Positions 17,457-25,856 of a DNA stretch of 64,000 nt are shown piece after piece. The position numbers and the translations under genes are program-made. Each line of letters begins with the position of its first letter. The stretch's first letter is position 1. Under the pieces are notes generated by a model. That model was not told where the DNA came from. It ran no database searches and saw nothing but the letters and a program-made list of their open reading frames with translations. The stretch is from Rhodococcus tibetensis (GTDB lineage Bacteria; Actinomycetota; Actinomycetes; Mycobacteriales; Mycobacteriaceae), in assembly GCF_024438035.1 (NCBI RefSeq), contig NZ_JANFQF010000004.1, positions 186,001 through 250,000 on the forward strand, read 5' to 3'.

Positions 17457-18347
17457 TCAGCCTTTTCGGCAGACCAATACCGGGCAACGTGCGTGGTGGA
17501 TCAAACTCTGACTGGTGGAGCCGATGAACGACGCGGTGAAGGGGCTGCGCCCGTGACTGCCGACGGCGATCAACTGCGCCCCGAACGAGTATTCGAGGAG
17601 TACCTTCATCGGCCCGCCCCGCTCGAGGCACCGCGTGACCTCCACGTCGGGATACCGCTCGCACCACCCGGCAAGGCTCTCTGCGAGCCACGCCTCCTCG
17701 TGCTGTACGAGATCGGTCCAGTCCGTGAAACGCCTCGCCTCCGAGTACCACGCGCCGAAGGTGGAATGCTCCGCCCAGGTGTGCACGGCGACCAGGGGGG
17801 CACCGAAGAAGGACGCGAACTCGAAGGCGTGGGCCACCGCCATATCGCTCAGTTCGCTGCCGTCCACACCCACTACGATCGGGCGATTGCCGATGACGTC
17901 GTGTCCCTGGATCCCGCGCCACACGACGACCGGGCATTCGGCGCGATTCGACACCCGCACGACGTCGGAACCGGCGTACACCGATTTCATCTCACTCGTG
18001 GCTGCGGGACCGAGGACGATCATGCGCGCTGTGCGGGACAGGTCGATCAACGCGCGGGCCGGAGGTCCTTCGACGAGGCTCCGCTCGATCTCCACGTCGC
18101 GCTGGGCTTCACGCAGCACCCGTTCCGCTGCCTCGAGGAGCGCGCCCGCTTCGGAGCGGAGGTCGTGCCCGGAGTCATCCGTAGACGTACGGCCGCGCGA
18201 CTCGGGATGCTTGGGCAACACGTGGACCAGGCGCAGCGGCTCCTCGAAGCGCCGCGCTGCGGACGCCGCCCAGTGCGCCGCCTCCACTGCGCCGTCCGAT
18301 CCGTCGATGCCCGCCACGATTCCGTGCCGGATGATCTCAGTAGCCAT
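17457..18347 (-). CDS. Tandem universal stress protein (two USP domains)
   Basis: 296 aa from ATG 18347, which follows GAGGGAGT; the longer upstream frame is not plausible protein. Domain 1 (about 5-150): IVAGIDGSDGAVEAAHWA ... GPAATSEMKSVYAGSDVVRVSNRAECPVVVW. Domain 2 (about 158-295): IVVGVDGSELSDMAVAHAFEFA ... VGSHGRSPFTASFIGSTSQSLIHHARCPVLV, with the ATP-binding G-x2-G-x9-G(S/T). A stress/dormancy ATP-binding role is typical; its link to the flanking sulfur operons is unknown. Confidence 0.9.
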   Translation of the reverse strand: MATEIIRHGIVAGIDGSDGAVEAAHWAASAARRFEEPLRLVHVLPKHPESRGRTSTDDSGHDLRSEAGALLEAAERVLREAQRDVEIERSLVEGPPARALIDLSRTARMIVLGPAATSEMKSVYAGSDVVRVSNRAECPVVVWRGIQGHDVIGNRPIVVGVDGSELSDMAVAHAFEFASFFGAPLVAVHTWAEHSTFGAWYSEARRFTDWTDLVQHEEAWLAESLAGWCERYPDVEVTRCLERGGPMKVLLEYSFGAQLIAVGSHGRSPFTASFIGSTSQSLIHHARCPVLVCRKG

Positions 18348-18459
18348 GGTGGACTCCCTCGCCTCTGTTTCAGTTTGATCCAGAACGACGGCGGTGCGCC
18401 AGAGGTGAAGGAATGTGACGCGAGGGGTTGATGCCGGTTTGGTGCCGGCCGGCGGGTGC

Positions 18460-19215
18460 TCAGGCGGACAAGACAGTGCACGTCCGCGGCTCGGTGCGCG
18501 TGTCCGAATACCGATCGAGCATGACGTCGAGCAGCCGGGAGTGCGGTCCGATGGTGGCGGAGTAGGTGATGTCGCCTGCGCAGGACTCGGCTGCACGGCT
18601 CAGCCGATCGGTGAGCAGTCCGGGGGCGAGGAACCACGGCGCGATCACGATGCGCGACGCGCCTGACGCGTAAAGATGCGCGATCGCCTGCTGCACCGTC
18701 GGTTCAGCTGAAGTGGCGAAACAGGTGACAGCGCCGGACCACCGGGTGCCGGCGAGAAGTGCGTCGGCCAGCCCCCGGGTTCGGTCGTTCGCTGCCGGGT
18801 CCGAGGAGCCGACTGCCGCAAGGACCACCCCGAGGCCGGACTCGGCGGTGGAGCCGCCGGCCTCGACGATGCGGTCGCGGACGGCACCGAGGAGCCGGGG
18901 ATCGTGCCCGAGTACGTCGGCCTGACGGACGTCGAGACGAGGGTGCCGTCGCCGGGCGGCGTCGAGAAGTGCGGGAAGGTCGACCCGGGCATGGAAGGCA
19001 CTGCCGAGCAACATCGGCACGACCACCGCCGAGGAATGCCCCTCGGCGGCGACCGCGTCGATCACCTGATCGACGGACGGCGCAGTGAGGTCGAGAAAGC
19101 ACAGACGGACGTCGAGGTCCGGATGCCGCTCGCGCAGCGCCGACACGGCAGCCGTCACCACCCGCGCACTGCGGGGGTCGCGACTGCCGTGTGCGACAGC
19201 GATCAGCGGCGTCAT
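18460..19215 (-). CDS. sirB: Sirohydrochlorin chelatase (CbiX/SirB type)
   Basis: 251 aa from ATG 19215. Two CbiX-like halves: MTPLIAVAHGSRDPRS with the metal-binding His (residue 9) and VVVPMLLGSAFHARVDLP, then a second half with APWFLAPGLLTDRL. It inserts ferrous iron into sirohydrochlorin to make siroheme, the cofactor of NirA. The start is 5 nt after cysN, making it the last gene of nirA-cysH-cysD-cysN-sirB. Cobalt chelation is a possible alternative, but the operon favours siroheme. Confidence 0.88.
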   Translation of the reverse strand: MTPLIAVAHGSRDPRSARVVTAAVSALRERHPDLDVRLCFLDLTAPSVDQVIDAVAAEGHSSAVVVPMLLGSAFHARVDLPALLDAARRRHPRLDVRQADVLGHDPRLLGAVRDRIVEAGGSTAESGLGVVLAAVGSSDPAANDRTRGLADALLAGTRWSGAVTCFATSAEPTVQQAIAHLYASGASRIVIAPWFLAPGLLTDRLSRAAESCAGDITYSATIGPHSRLLDVMLDRYSDTRTEPRTCTVLSA

Positions 19216-19220
19216 TGCAC

Positions 19221-20537
19221 TCAGACGCGCTCGCCGAGCTCCACCGAGGCGATGGCGTCTCCGACGAGTCCTGCGGCGAGCGTGTTGCCGCCGGCCGGAT
19301 CGATCAGCAGGAAGCTGCCGGTGTGGCGGTTCACCGTGTAGTCGTCCGCGACGATCGGTTCGGCGACGCGCACCGAGATCTTCCCGATCTCGTTGAGCTC
19401 CAACGACTCCGGGCTGGGCTCGGAGGTGAGTTCCTGCTCGTTGAGGCGCTCGACCAGGGTGCCGACGATGGCCTGGGTGGTGCGGGTGCCGTGCTTGAGG
19501 AGTAGGCGCGCACCGGGACGCAGCGGCTTCTCGGCCAACCAGCACACGGTGGCATCGAACTCACCGAGCGGTTCCGGTGCGTCCGCGGGCGAGGCGATGA
19601 CGTCGCCACGCGAGACGTCGACGTCGTCGGCGAGAACGAGAGTGACGCTCCGGCCTGCGTGTGCGCTGTCGAGTTCACCGTCCGCGGTATCGATCCGGGT
19701 CACCGTGGTGCGCACACCGGACGGCAGGATCACCACCTCGTCCCCGGGCTCCACCGCACCTGCCGCGACCTGCCCGGCGTATCCGCGGTAATCCGGGAAT
19801 TCGGGGGTGCGGGGTCGGATCACGTACTGGACCGGGAAACGGAGACCGACCCGGTGCGGTTCGGCGTCCACCGGCACGGACTCGAGGTGCTCGATCAGGG
19901 TGGGACCGTCGTAGTACGGCGTGTTGTCCGATCGGACCGCGACGTTGTCGCCGTGCAGTGCCGACACGGGAATCTCGAGGACGTCCTCGGACGCCCAGCC
20001 GAGGGAACTGGTCAGCGAGTTGAACTCGGCCGAGATCTCGGCGAACACACTGGCCGGATCCTCGACGAGGTCGATCTTGTTGACCGCGAGCACCAGCTTG
20101 GGAACCCCGAGCAGAGCCAGAACGGCAGCGTGCTTACGGGTCTGCGAGATCACACCCTTACGGGCGTCGACCAGCAGAATCACCAGCTGCGCGGTGGACG
20201 CGCCCGACACGGTGTTGCGGGTGTACTGCACATGCCCGGGGGTGTCGGCCAGCACGAAGGACCGGCGCGGGGTGGCGAAGTACCGGTAGGCGACGTCGAT
20301 GGTGATGCCCTGCTCGCGTTCGGCGCGCAGACCATCCACCAGCAGCGACAGGTCCGGGGTGGACAGACCCTTGTCGACCGAGGCCCGGGTGACGGCATCG
20401 ATCTGGTCTGCGAGTACCGACTTCGTGTCGTACAACAGTCGACCGACGAGGGTGGATTTGCCGTCGTCGACGCTGCCCGCGGTAGCGAGGCGGAGAAGCT
20501 GCGTACTGGGCAGGCTCCGCTCGTGAAGGTCGCTCAT
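19221..20537 (-). CDS. cysN: Sulfate adenylyltransferase subunit 1 (GTPase), kinase-free
   Basis: 438 aa. ATAGSVDDGKSTLVGRLLYDTKS P-loop, DTPGHVQYTRN, NKIDLV and EF-Tu-like domains II and III; it ends at SVELGERV without any APS kinase domain. This suits a pathway in which APS itself is reduced by CysH. Two bases separate it from cysD upstream. Confidence 0.95.
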   Translation of the reverse strand: MSDLHERSLPSTQLLRLATAGSVDDGKSTLVGRLLYDTKSVLADQIDAVTRASVDKGLSTPDLSLLVDGLRAEREQGITIDVAYRYFATPRRSFVLADTPGHVQYTRNTVSGASTAQLVILLVDARKGVISQTRKHAAVLALLGVPKLVLAVNKIDLVEDPASVFAEISAEFNSLTSSLGWASEDVLEIPVSALHGDNVAVRSDNTPYYDGPTLIEHLESVPVDAEPHRVGLRFPVQYVIRPRTPEFPDYRGYAGQVAAGAVEPGDEVVILPSGVRTTVTRIDTADGELDSAHAGRSVTLVLADDVDVSRGDVIASPADAPEPLGEFDATVCWLAEKPLRPGARLLLKHGTRTTQAIVGTLVERLNEQELTSEPSPESLELNEIGKISVRVAEPIVADDYTVNRHTGSFLLIDPAGGNTLAAGLVGDAIASVELGERV

Positions 20538-20539
20538 GA

Positions 20540-21493
20540 TCAGAAGTAGCCCTCTCGCTTGCGGTCTTCCATGGCCGCTTCGGAAACTCGGTCGTCGCCG
20601 CGGGTCGCGCCGCGCTCGGTCAATCGGGATGCCGCGACCTCGGCGAGGATCGCCGCGTTGTCCGCGGCGTCGGAAAGGACTGCGCCGGTGGTGGACCCGT
20701 CACCGACGGTGCGGTACCGCACGGACAGCGTCTGCAGTTCCTCACCCTCGGTGGGCCCGCCCCACACGCCCGGGGTCATCCACATGCCGTCGCGCTGGTA
20801 CACCGCGCGCTGGTGGGCGTAGTAGATGCTGGCGAGCTCGACGTTGTCACGGGCGATGTACCGCCAGATGTCGAGTTCCGTGAAGTTGCTGAGCGGGAAC
20901 ACGCGAACCTGCTCACCGGGGGAGTGCTTGCCGTTGTACAGGTTCCACAGCTCGGGGCGCTGCTTCTTCGGGTCCCACTGGCCGAACGCGTTGCGCAACG
21001 AGAAGATCCGCTCCTTGGCCCGGGCGCGTTCCTCGTCACGGCGAGCGCCACCGAAGACGGCGTCGAAACGGTTCTCGGCAATCGCGTCGAGCAACGGCAC
21101 CGTTTGGAGAGGGTTGCGGATCCCGTCGGGACGTTCGGTGAGACGCCCGTCGGCCAGGTAGTCCTCGACCTTCGCGACGTGCAGGCGCAGGTTGTACTTC
21201 GAGACCACGTGGTCGCGGAAGTCCAGCACCTCCTGCAGGTTGTGGCCGGTGTCGACGTGCAGCAGGGCGAAGGGCAGCGGTGCAGGCCAGAACGCCTTGA
21301 TGGCCAGATGCAGCAGCACCGTCGAGTCCTTGCCACCCGAGAAGAGGATGACCGGGCGTTCGAACTCGCCGGCGACCTCACGGAAGATGTGGATCGCTTC
21401 CGACTCGAGTGCGTCGAGTGTGTCGAACTGAGTGCCGTTCAACTGCGGGCGAACGCCCGTGTCGGCAACGGAGGTGGAGAAATCGATGCTCAT
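20540..21493 (-). CDS. cysD: Sulfate adenylyltransferase subunit 2, assimilatory copy
   Basis: 317 aa from ATG 21493, which overlaps the cysH stop by 4 nt; the longer frame upstream is cysH DNA. PP-loop FSGGKDSTVLLHLA, HVDTGHNLQEVLDFRD, GGARRDEERARAKERIF, FPLSNFTELDIWRYI and terminal MEDRKREGYF are intact. It forms ATP sulfurylase with the downstream CysN. Compared with the stf0-operon copy it keeps the canonical SGGKDS. Confidence 0.95.
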   Translation of the reverse strand: MSIDFSTSVADTGVRPQLNGTQFDTLDALESEAIHIFREVAGEFERPVILFSGGKDSTVLLHLAIKAFWPAPLPFALLHVDTGHNLQEVLDFRDHVVSKYNLRLHVAKVEDYLADGRLTERPDGIRNPLQTVPLLDAIAENRFDAVFGGARRDEERARAKERIFSLRNAFGQWDPKKQRPELWNLYNGKHSPGEQVRVFPLSNFTELDIWRYIARDNVELASIYYAHQRAVYQRDGMWMTPGVWGGPTEGEELQTLSVRYRTVGDGSTTGAVLSDAADNAAILAEVAASRLTERGATRGDDRVSEAAMEDRKREGYF

Positions 21494-22227
21494 GAGGCGT
21501 GCAACCCGCATTCTGTCTTGGCCTGACCGGCCCAGCGGCCGCTGCGCGGATCGCTGCCGGGGGCTGGCTTGCTGGTGCAGGGAGCGCACCCGATGGACGG
21601 ATAACCTTCCTCGACAAGCGGATTCACGAGAATCGAGTGCTCGTCGATGTAGGCCTGCATGTCTTCGTCGGACCACGCGGCGATCGGGTTGATCTTCACC
21701 AGACCGAACGCCTCGTCGAACGAGATCAGCGGCGCGTTGGCGCGCGTGGGGGCCTCGACCCGCCGGATACCGGTGACCCAGGCCTTGTAGCCGGAAAGGG
21801 TCTTCTTCAGCGGGGCGACCTTGCGTAGTGCGCAGCACCGGTTGGGTTCACGGGCGAACAGATCCTTGCCCTCCGCCGCGTCCTGCTCGGCAACGCTGGC
21901 CTCGGCGCGGGCGTTGATGATGTTGACCCCGTACACCTGCTCCACGGCGTCGCGGGTGCCGATGGTCTCCGCGAAGTGATAGCCGGTGTCGAGGAACAAC
22001 ACGTCCACGCCGGGGTGGACCTGGGCGGCGAGGTGGACCAGAACACCGTCCTGCATGTTCGACGCGACGATGTAGCTATTGCGATACCCCGTCGCTTCGC
22101 TCGCACCGTCCCCGAACGTCTCTTCGGTCCACTGCAGCAGTTCGTGCGCGGTGGCACCTTCGAGGTTTGCTGCTCCGCGCTCGGCAAGGAGCCGGAGATC
22201 GTCGTGTGTGGCTGTGGCGAGATTCAC
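21490..22227 (-). CDS. cysH: APS reductase (assimilatory, 4Fe-4S)
   Basis: 245 aa; the GTG start overlaps the nirA stop by 4 nt. PAPS-reductase fold with VLFLDTGYHFAET. The Cys pair RCCALRKVAPL and the later GCAPC supply four Cys for a [4Fe-4S] cluster, the mark of enzymes that reduce APS rather than PAPS. The C-terminal TECGLH carries the catalytic Cys. It produces sulfite for NirA. Confidence 0.94.
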   Translation of the reverse strand: MNLATATHDDLRLLAERGAANLEGATAHELLQWTEETFGDGASEATGYRNSYIVASNMQDGVLVHLAAQVHPGVDVLFLDTGYHFAETIGTRDAVEQVYGVNIINARAEASVAEQDAAEGKDLFAREPNRCCALRKVAPLKKTLSGYKAWVTGIRRVEAPTRANAPLISFDEAFGLVKINPIAAWSDEDMQAYIDEHSILVNPLVEEGYPSIGCAPCTSKPAPGSDPRSGRWAGQAKTECGLHAS

Positions 22228-23951
22228 CGCAAGTCTCCTTCGTCAGCTCGAACGACCCATTCCGCGAAGCGCTCACCTTCGTTGCGATGCTTCACGAACT
22301 GGCGGACGACGCGATCGATGTAATCACCGAGTTCGGTGCTGGTGACCTTGTGCTGGCGCAGCTTCCGGCCGAAAGCTGCATCGAATCCGAGGCTGCCGCC
22401 GAGGTGGACCTGGAAGCCCTCCACCTGATTGCCGTCGCCGTCGTCGACGAGCATTCCCTTGAATCCGATGTCGGCGACCTGGGAGCGGGCGCACGAGTTG
22501 GGGCAGCCGTTGATGTTGATCGTGATCGGCACGTCGAGCTGCGCGTTGATGTCAGCCAGGCGCTGCTCGAGTTCGGGGACGAGCACCTGTGAGCGCTTCC
22601 GGGTCTCGGCGAACGAGAGCTTGCAGAACTCGATTCCCGAGCAGGCCATCAGGTTCTTGCGCCAATGCGACGGACGTGCGGGCAGGCCCACCTCGTCCAA
22701 GTCGGCGATCAGCTGGTCGAGCTTGTCGTCGGCGACGTCGAGGATGATCAGCTTCTGGTAGGGCGTGAACCGGATCTTGTCGCTGCCGGCGCGCTCGGCG
22801 GCATCGGCAACCTTCGCGAGGATGGTGCCCGACACGCGACCGGCGATGGGTGCGACGCCGACGGCGTTGAGACCGTTGCGCGTCTTCTGCACACCGACGT
22901 GATCGATGGGACGCAGCGGCTTCTCGGGCGCCGGACCGTCGATCAGCTTGCGCTTCAGGTACTCGGTTTCGAGCACCTCACGGAACTTCTCGATGCCCCA
23001 GTCCTTCACGAGGAACTTCAGGCGTGCCTTGGCGCGCAGCCGGCGGTAACCGTAGTCGCGGAAGATTGAGACGACGGCTTCCCAGACGTCGGGAACCTCG
23101 TCGAGCGGCACCCAGACGCCGACCCGCTGCGCGAGCATCGGGTTGGTGGACAGCCCGCCGCCGACCCACAGGTCGAGACCGGGACCGTGCTCGGGGTGAT
23201 CGACCCCCACGAACGCGACGTCGTTGATTTCGTGCACCACGTCCTGCTGGCCGGAGATCGCGGTCTTGAACTTGCGAGGCAGGTTGGAGTACTCCGGCTT
23301 GCCGATGTAGCGGCGGACGATCTCGTCGATCGCCGGCGTCGGGTCGAGGACCTCGGTCAGCGACTCACCGGCCAGCGGCGAACCCAGCACCACACGCGGG
23401 CAGTCGCCGCACGCTTCAGTGGTCTTGAGTCCGACGCCTTCGAGACGCTTCCAGATCTCCGGGACGTTTTCGACCTCGATCCAGTGGTACTGGACGTTCT
23501 CGCGATCCGAGAGGTCGGCGGTGTCGCGGGCGAACTCCGTGGAGATTCCGGCGATGGTGCGGAGCTGTTCGACGTTGAGTGCGCCGCCGTCGCACCGCAC
23601 CCGCATCATGAAGTACTCGGCCTCGAGCAGGTCGATGTTCTCGTCGCCGGTGAAGGTGCCGTCGTAACCCTGCTCGCGCTGGGTGTAAAGACCCCACCAG
23701 CGCATGCGGCCACGCAGGTCGCTCTTGTCGATGCTGTCGAAACCCTGCTTCGAGTAGATGTTCTCGATGCGTGCCCGGACGTTGAGTGGGTTGTCGTCCT
23801 TCTTCGCCTGCTCGTTGGCGTTGAGCGGCTCGCGGTAGCCGAGGGCCCACTGTCCCTCGGCCCGTCGGCGGGTCGGCTTCGCCGTGCGGGTGCGAGTGGG
23901 CGCGGGTGCCGCGTCGGTGGCAGCGGGGGAGGCGTCGGTGGTCGACGTCAT
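22224..23951 (-). CDS. nirA: Ferredoxin-dependent sulfite reductase
   Basis: 575 aa from ATG 23951, preceded by CAGGAG at 6 nt; an in-frame start at 23978 lacks a ribosome site. An Ala/Thr-rich tail is followed by two ferredoxin-like nitrite/sulfite reductase repeats. CSGIEFCKLSFAET and NGCPNSCARSQ give the four Cys that hold the 4Fe-4S cluster bridged to siroheme. Despite its name it reduces sulfite to sulfide in mycobacteria, and the operon with cysH, cysDN and sirB agrees. First structural gene after a poly-Cys leader ORF. Confidence 0.94.
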   Translation of the reverse strand: MTSTTDASPAATDAAPAPTRTRTAKPTRRRAEGQWALGYREPLNANEQAKKDDNPLNVRARIENIYSKQGFDSIDKSDLRGRMRWWGLYTQREQGYDGTFTGDENIDLLEAEYFMMRVRCDGGALNVEQLRTIAGISTEFARDTADLSDRENVQYHWIEVENVPEIWKRLEGVGLKTTEACGDCPRVVLGSPLAGESLTEVLDPTPAIDEIVRRYIGKPEYSNLPRKFKTAISGQQDVVHEINDVAFVGVDHPEHGPGLDLWVGGGLSTNPMLAQRVGVWVPLDEVPDVWEAVVSIFRDYGYRRLRAKARLKFLVKDWGIEKFREVLETEYLKRKLIDGPAPEKPLRPIDHVGVQKTRNGLNAVGVAPIAGRVSGTILAKVADAAERAGSDKIRFTPYQKLIILDVADDKLDQLIADLDEVGLPARPSHWRKNLMACSGIEFCKLSFAETRKRSQVLVPELEQRLADINAQLDVPITININGCPNSCARSQVADIGFKGMLVDDGDGNQVEGFQVHLGGSLGFDAAFGRKLRQHKVTSTELGDYIDRVVRQFVKHRNEGERFAEWVVRADEGDLR

Positions 23952-23981
23952 GGAGCACTCCTGAATCTCACGGTGCACCGG

Positions 23982-24015
23982 CTGAGTCCGAGGAGGAACG
24001 CTGTTCCTCGCTCAG
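23982..24015 (-). promoter_or_regulatory. Stem-loop in the nirA leader with anti-Shine-Dalgarno capacity
   Basis: On the minus strand CTGAG (24015-24011), then GAGGAAC (24009-24003), a 3-nt loop, GTTCCTC (23999-23993) and CTCAG (23986-23982) form an interrupted 7+5-bp hairpin. The segment GTTCCTCCTC within it contains CTCCT, complementary to the AGGAG ribosome site of nirA about 30 nt downstream, so two mutually exclusive pairings are possible. There is no U tract, so control of translation start is likelier than termination. Confidence 0.5.
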
Positions 24016-24072
24016 GGCGTACGAATCCGGCCGGAAGTCGAGAAGAATGATGAACGGGCTGACAGGCTGGTT

Positions 24073-24165
24073 TTACTGCACGCAGCAGAGCAGACAACAA
24101 CAGCTGCAGACACGCTTGAGATCGACGTGGCGACGTGCCACCAGTCGCACTCCGGGTCCGGTCAT
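24073..24165 (-). CDS. Leaderless poly-cysteine leader peptide upstream of nirA
   Basis: 30 codons: MTGPGVRLVARRHVDLKR then VCSCCCLLCCVQ and TAA. Six of the last eleven codons are Cys (TGC or TGT). The ATG lies 7 nt after a -10-like CACAAT. This matches the poly-Cys leaderless short ORFs reported as cysteine-responsive attenuators in mycobacteria. It ends 121 nt before the nirA start, and the hairpin at 23982-24015 lies between. Predicted role: slow Cys decoding during cysteine starvation raises expression of nirA-cysH-cysDN-sirB. Confidence 0.85.
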   Translation of the reverse strand: MTGPGVRLVARRHVDLKRVCSCCCLLCCVQ

Positions 24166-24172
24166 GCGCTCT

Positions 24173-24200
24173 ATTGTGCCACGTCAGATCGCTGACTCAG
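24173..24200 (-). promoter_or_regulatory. Promoter and dyad for the nirA leader
   Basis: -10-like CACAAT (24178-24173 on the minus strand), 7 nt before the leader ATG. Around the -35 position is CTGAGTCAG (24200-24192), a 9-bp near-perfect palindrome about the central base that could be a regulator half-site. The rest of the gap to hemW (24201-24325) shows no gene. Confidence 0.45.
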
Positions 24201-24325
24201 AGCCGGGGACCAATTTCCACCATTTTTGCGGGAAATATCACGGTGTATTGCATTTCTTCCGGTCGAATGGGCGGAGGACTCGGACCGTGGACACCCCGGG
24301 TAACCGGACAGTGGACACTGGAAGG

Positions 24326-25534
24326 GTGAGCGGAACGAGTACTACCTCCGGCAGTTCGCGTGAGGCGGGCACCTTCGTGCTGCCGGAACGGTCCCTCGCT
24401 GGTGTAGGGAGTCGTCCGTTCGGCATCTACATCCACGTTCCGTTTTGTGCCACACGCTGCGGTTACTGCGATTTCAACACCTACACGGCCGGTGAACTGG
24501 GCACGTCCGCGTCGCCGCAGTCGTGGATGGAGGGATTGCGCCGCGAACTCGATGCAGCCGCGCAGATGACGGGGGCGCCCGCCGTGGACACCGTGTTCGT
24601 GGGCGGTGGTACCCCCTCCCTCTTGGGAGGTGACGGCTTGGCCGACGTCCTCGGCGCCGTCCGCTCGAGCTTCGGACTGGCCGACGGCGCCGAGGTCACC
24701 ACCGAATCGAACCCCGAGTCGACGTCGCCGCAATTCTTCGACAGGCTCCGCGCCGGCGGTTACACCCGCGTCTCGTTGGGAATGCAGTCGGCGGCCCAGC
24801 ACGTCCTGAGGGTTCTCGATCGAACGCACACTCCGGGCCGGGCCGTGGCCGCTGCTCGCGAGGCGCGGGCGGCCGGCTTCGAGCACGTCAACCTCGACCT
24901 GATCTACGGGACACCGGGGGAGCGCGACGAGGACCTCGACCTCTCCCTGGATGCGGTGCTGTCGGCGGGGGTCGACCACGTTTCGGCCTACGCGCTGATC
25001 GTGGAGGACGGCACGGCCCTGGCGAGGAAAGTCCGCCGCGGCGAATTGCCAGCACCGGACGACGATGTGCTGGCATCGCGCTACGAACGCATCGATGCGC
25101 GCCTCGCCGAGGCCGGGCTGACCTGGTACGAGGTGTCGAACTGGGCTACGGACGGGGCGGAATGCCGGCACAACCTGGGGTACTGGGACGGCGGCGACTG
25201 GTGGGGTGCCGGGCCGGGCGCTCACAGTCATGTCGGGGGCGTGCGCTGGTGGAATGTGAAGCACCCCGCCCGCTATGCCGAGCAACTCGCGGCGGGAGCG
25301 CTACCCGTCGGCGGAAGTGAACACCTCACCGACGACGATTGCCATCTCGAACGGGTGATGCTGACCGCCCGGTTGCGTACCGGCCTGCCGGTCGCCGAGC
25401 TCGATGCCGGGGAACTCCGCTCCGCGGACGCGGCGGTGGCCGACGGGCTCCTGGTGCGAAAAGGCGATCACCTGGTGTTGACCGATCGGGGGCGTCTCCT
25501 CGCCGATGCGGTGGTCCGGACCGTTCTCCGGTAG
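24326..25534 (+). CDS. hemW: HemW, radical SAM heme chaperone (coproporphyrinogen oxidase-like)
   Basis: 402 aa from GTG 24326; in-frame GTGs at 24311 and 24287 are alternatives and the start is not secure. FGIYIHVPFCATRCGYCDFNTY contains the radical SAM CxxxCxxC cluster motif. VFVGGGTPSLLG and DLIYGTPGERDEDL are family motifs, and the C-terminal HemN-type helical domain holds NLGYWDGGDWWGAGPGAHSH. HemW proteins bind heme and are not true oxygen-independent coproporphyrinogen oxidases. The same gene is near nirA in mycobacteria. Confidence 0.9.
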   Translation: MSGTSTTSGSSREAGTFVLPERSLAGVGSRPFGIYIHVPFCATRCGYCDFNTYTAGELGTSASPQSWMEGLRRELDAAAQMTGAPAVDTVFVGGGTPSLLGGDGLADVLGAVRSSFGLADGAEVTTESNPESTSPQFFDRLRAGGYTRVSLGMQSAAQHVLRVLDRTHTPGRAVAAAREARAAGFEHVNLDLIYGTPGERDEDLDLSLDAVLSAGVDHVSAYALIVEDGTALARKVRRGELPAPDDDVLASRYERIDARLAEAGLTWYEVSNWATDGAECRHNLGYWDGGDWWGAGPGAHSHVGGVRWWNVKHPARYAEQLAAGALPVGGSEHLTDDDCHLERVMLTARLRTGLPVAELDAGELRSADAAVADGLLVRKGDHLVLTDRGRLLADAVVRTVLR

Positions 25535-25538
25535 CCGA

Positions 25539-25856
25539 TCAGGCGGTCACGATGCCGGGCATCTCGTCGTAGTCGAACACCCGCGCGTGCAGCACGACAC
25601 GGTTCCGCAGAGCCGACCGCACTGCACGGTGCAGTCCGTCCTCGAGGTACAGCACACCGCGCCACTGCACGGCGTGCGGAAAGAGGTCGCCGTAGAAGGT
25701 CGAATCCTCGGACAGCAGCCGGTCGAGTTCCAGAACCTTGGTGGTGGTGACGATCTCGTCGAGTCGAACCTGCCGCGGCGGGATCTTGGACCAGTCGCGT
25801 AGCGACAAACCGTGGTCGGGGTACGGCTTGCCGTCCATGACACCTTTGAAAATCAT
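25539..25856 (-). CDS. Conserved actinobacterial protein, ParB-like-pocket segment
   Basis: 105 aa, convergent with hemW (4-nt gap). MIFKGVMDGKPYPDHGLSLR, WSKIPPRQVRLDEIVTTTKVLELDRLLSEDSTF and WRGVLYLEDGLHRAVRSAL. The PRQVRLDEI...YLEDGLHRAVRSAL arrangement recalls the ParB/sulfiredoxin N-domain (a target-interval strand and D-G-x-H-R), without further partition features. I do not recognise a defined function; family members are sometimes annotated as VapB-like antitoxins, and no toxin gene is adjacent. Confidence 0.65.
   Translation of the reverse strand: MIFKGVMDGKPYPDHGLSLRDWSKIPPRQVRLDEIVTTTKVLELDRLLSEDSTFYGDLFPHAVQWRGVLYLEDGLHRAVRSALRNRVVLHARVFDYDEMPGIVTA

Noticed and set aside
17246..17527. 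Plus-strand Cys-rich ORF (CLFCTLCMVCC) between stf0 and the USP gene
   Set aside because: It resembles a Cys leader, but no plus-strand sulfur gene follows, the Cys run is in the middle of the frame, and overlapping frames look equally random.
19216..19545. N-terminal extension of sirB to 361 aa
   Set aside because: The extra residues are read from cysN in another frame; the MTPLIAVAHGSRD start is the normal chelatase N-terminus.
23953..23964. GGAGTGCTCC palindrome over the nirA ribosome site
   Set aside because: The loop would be 2 nt, too short for a hairpin; it could only matter as protein site or by longer pairing.
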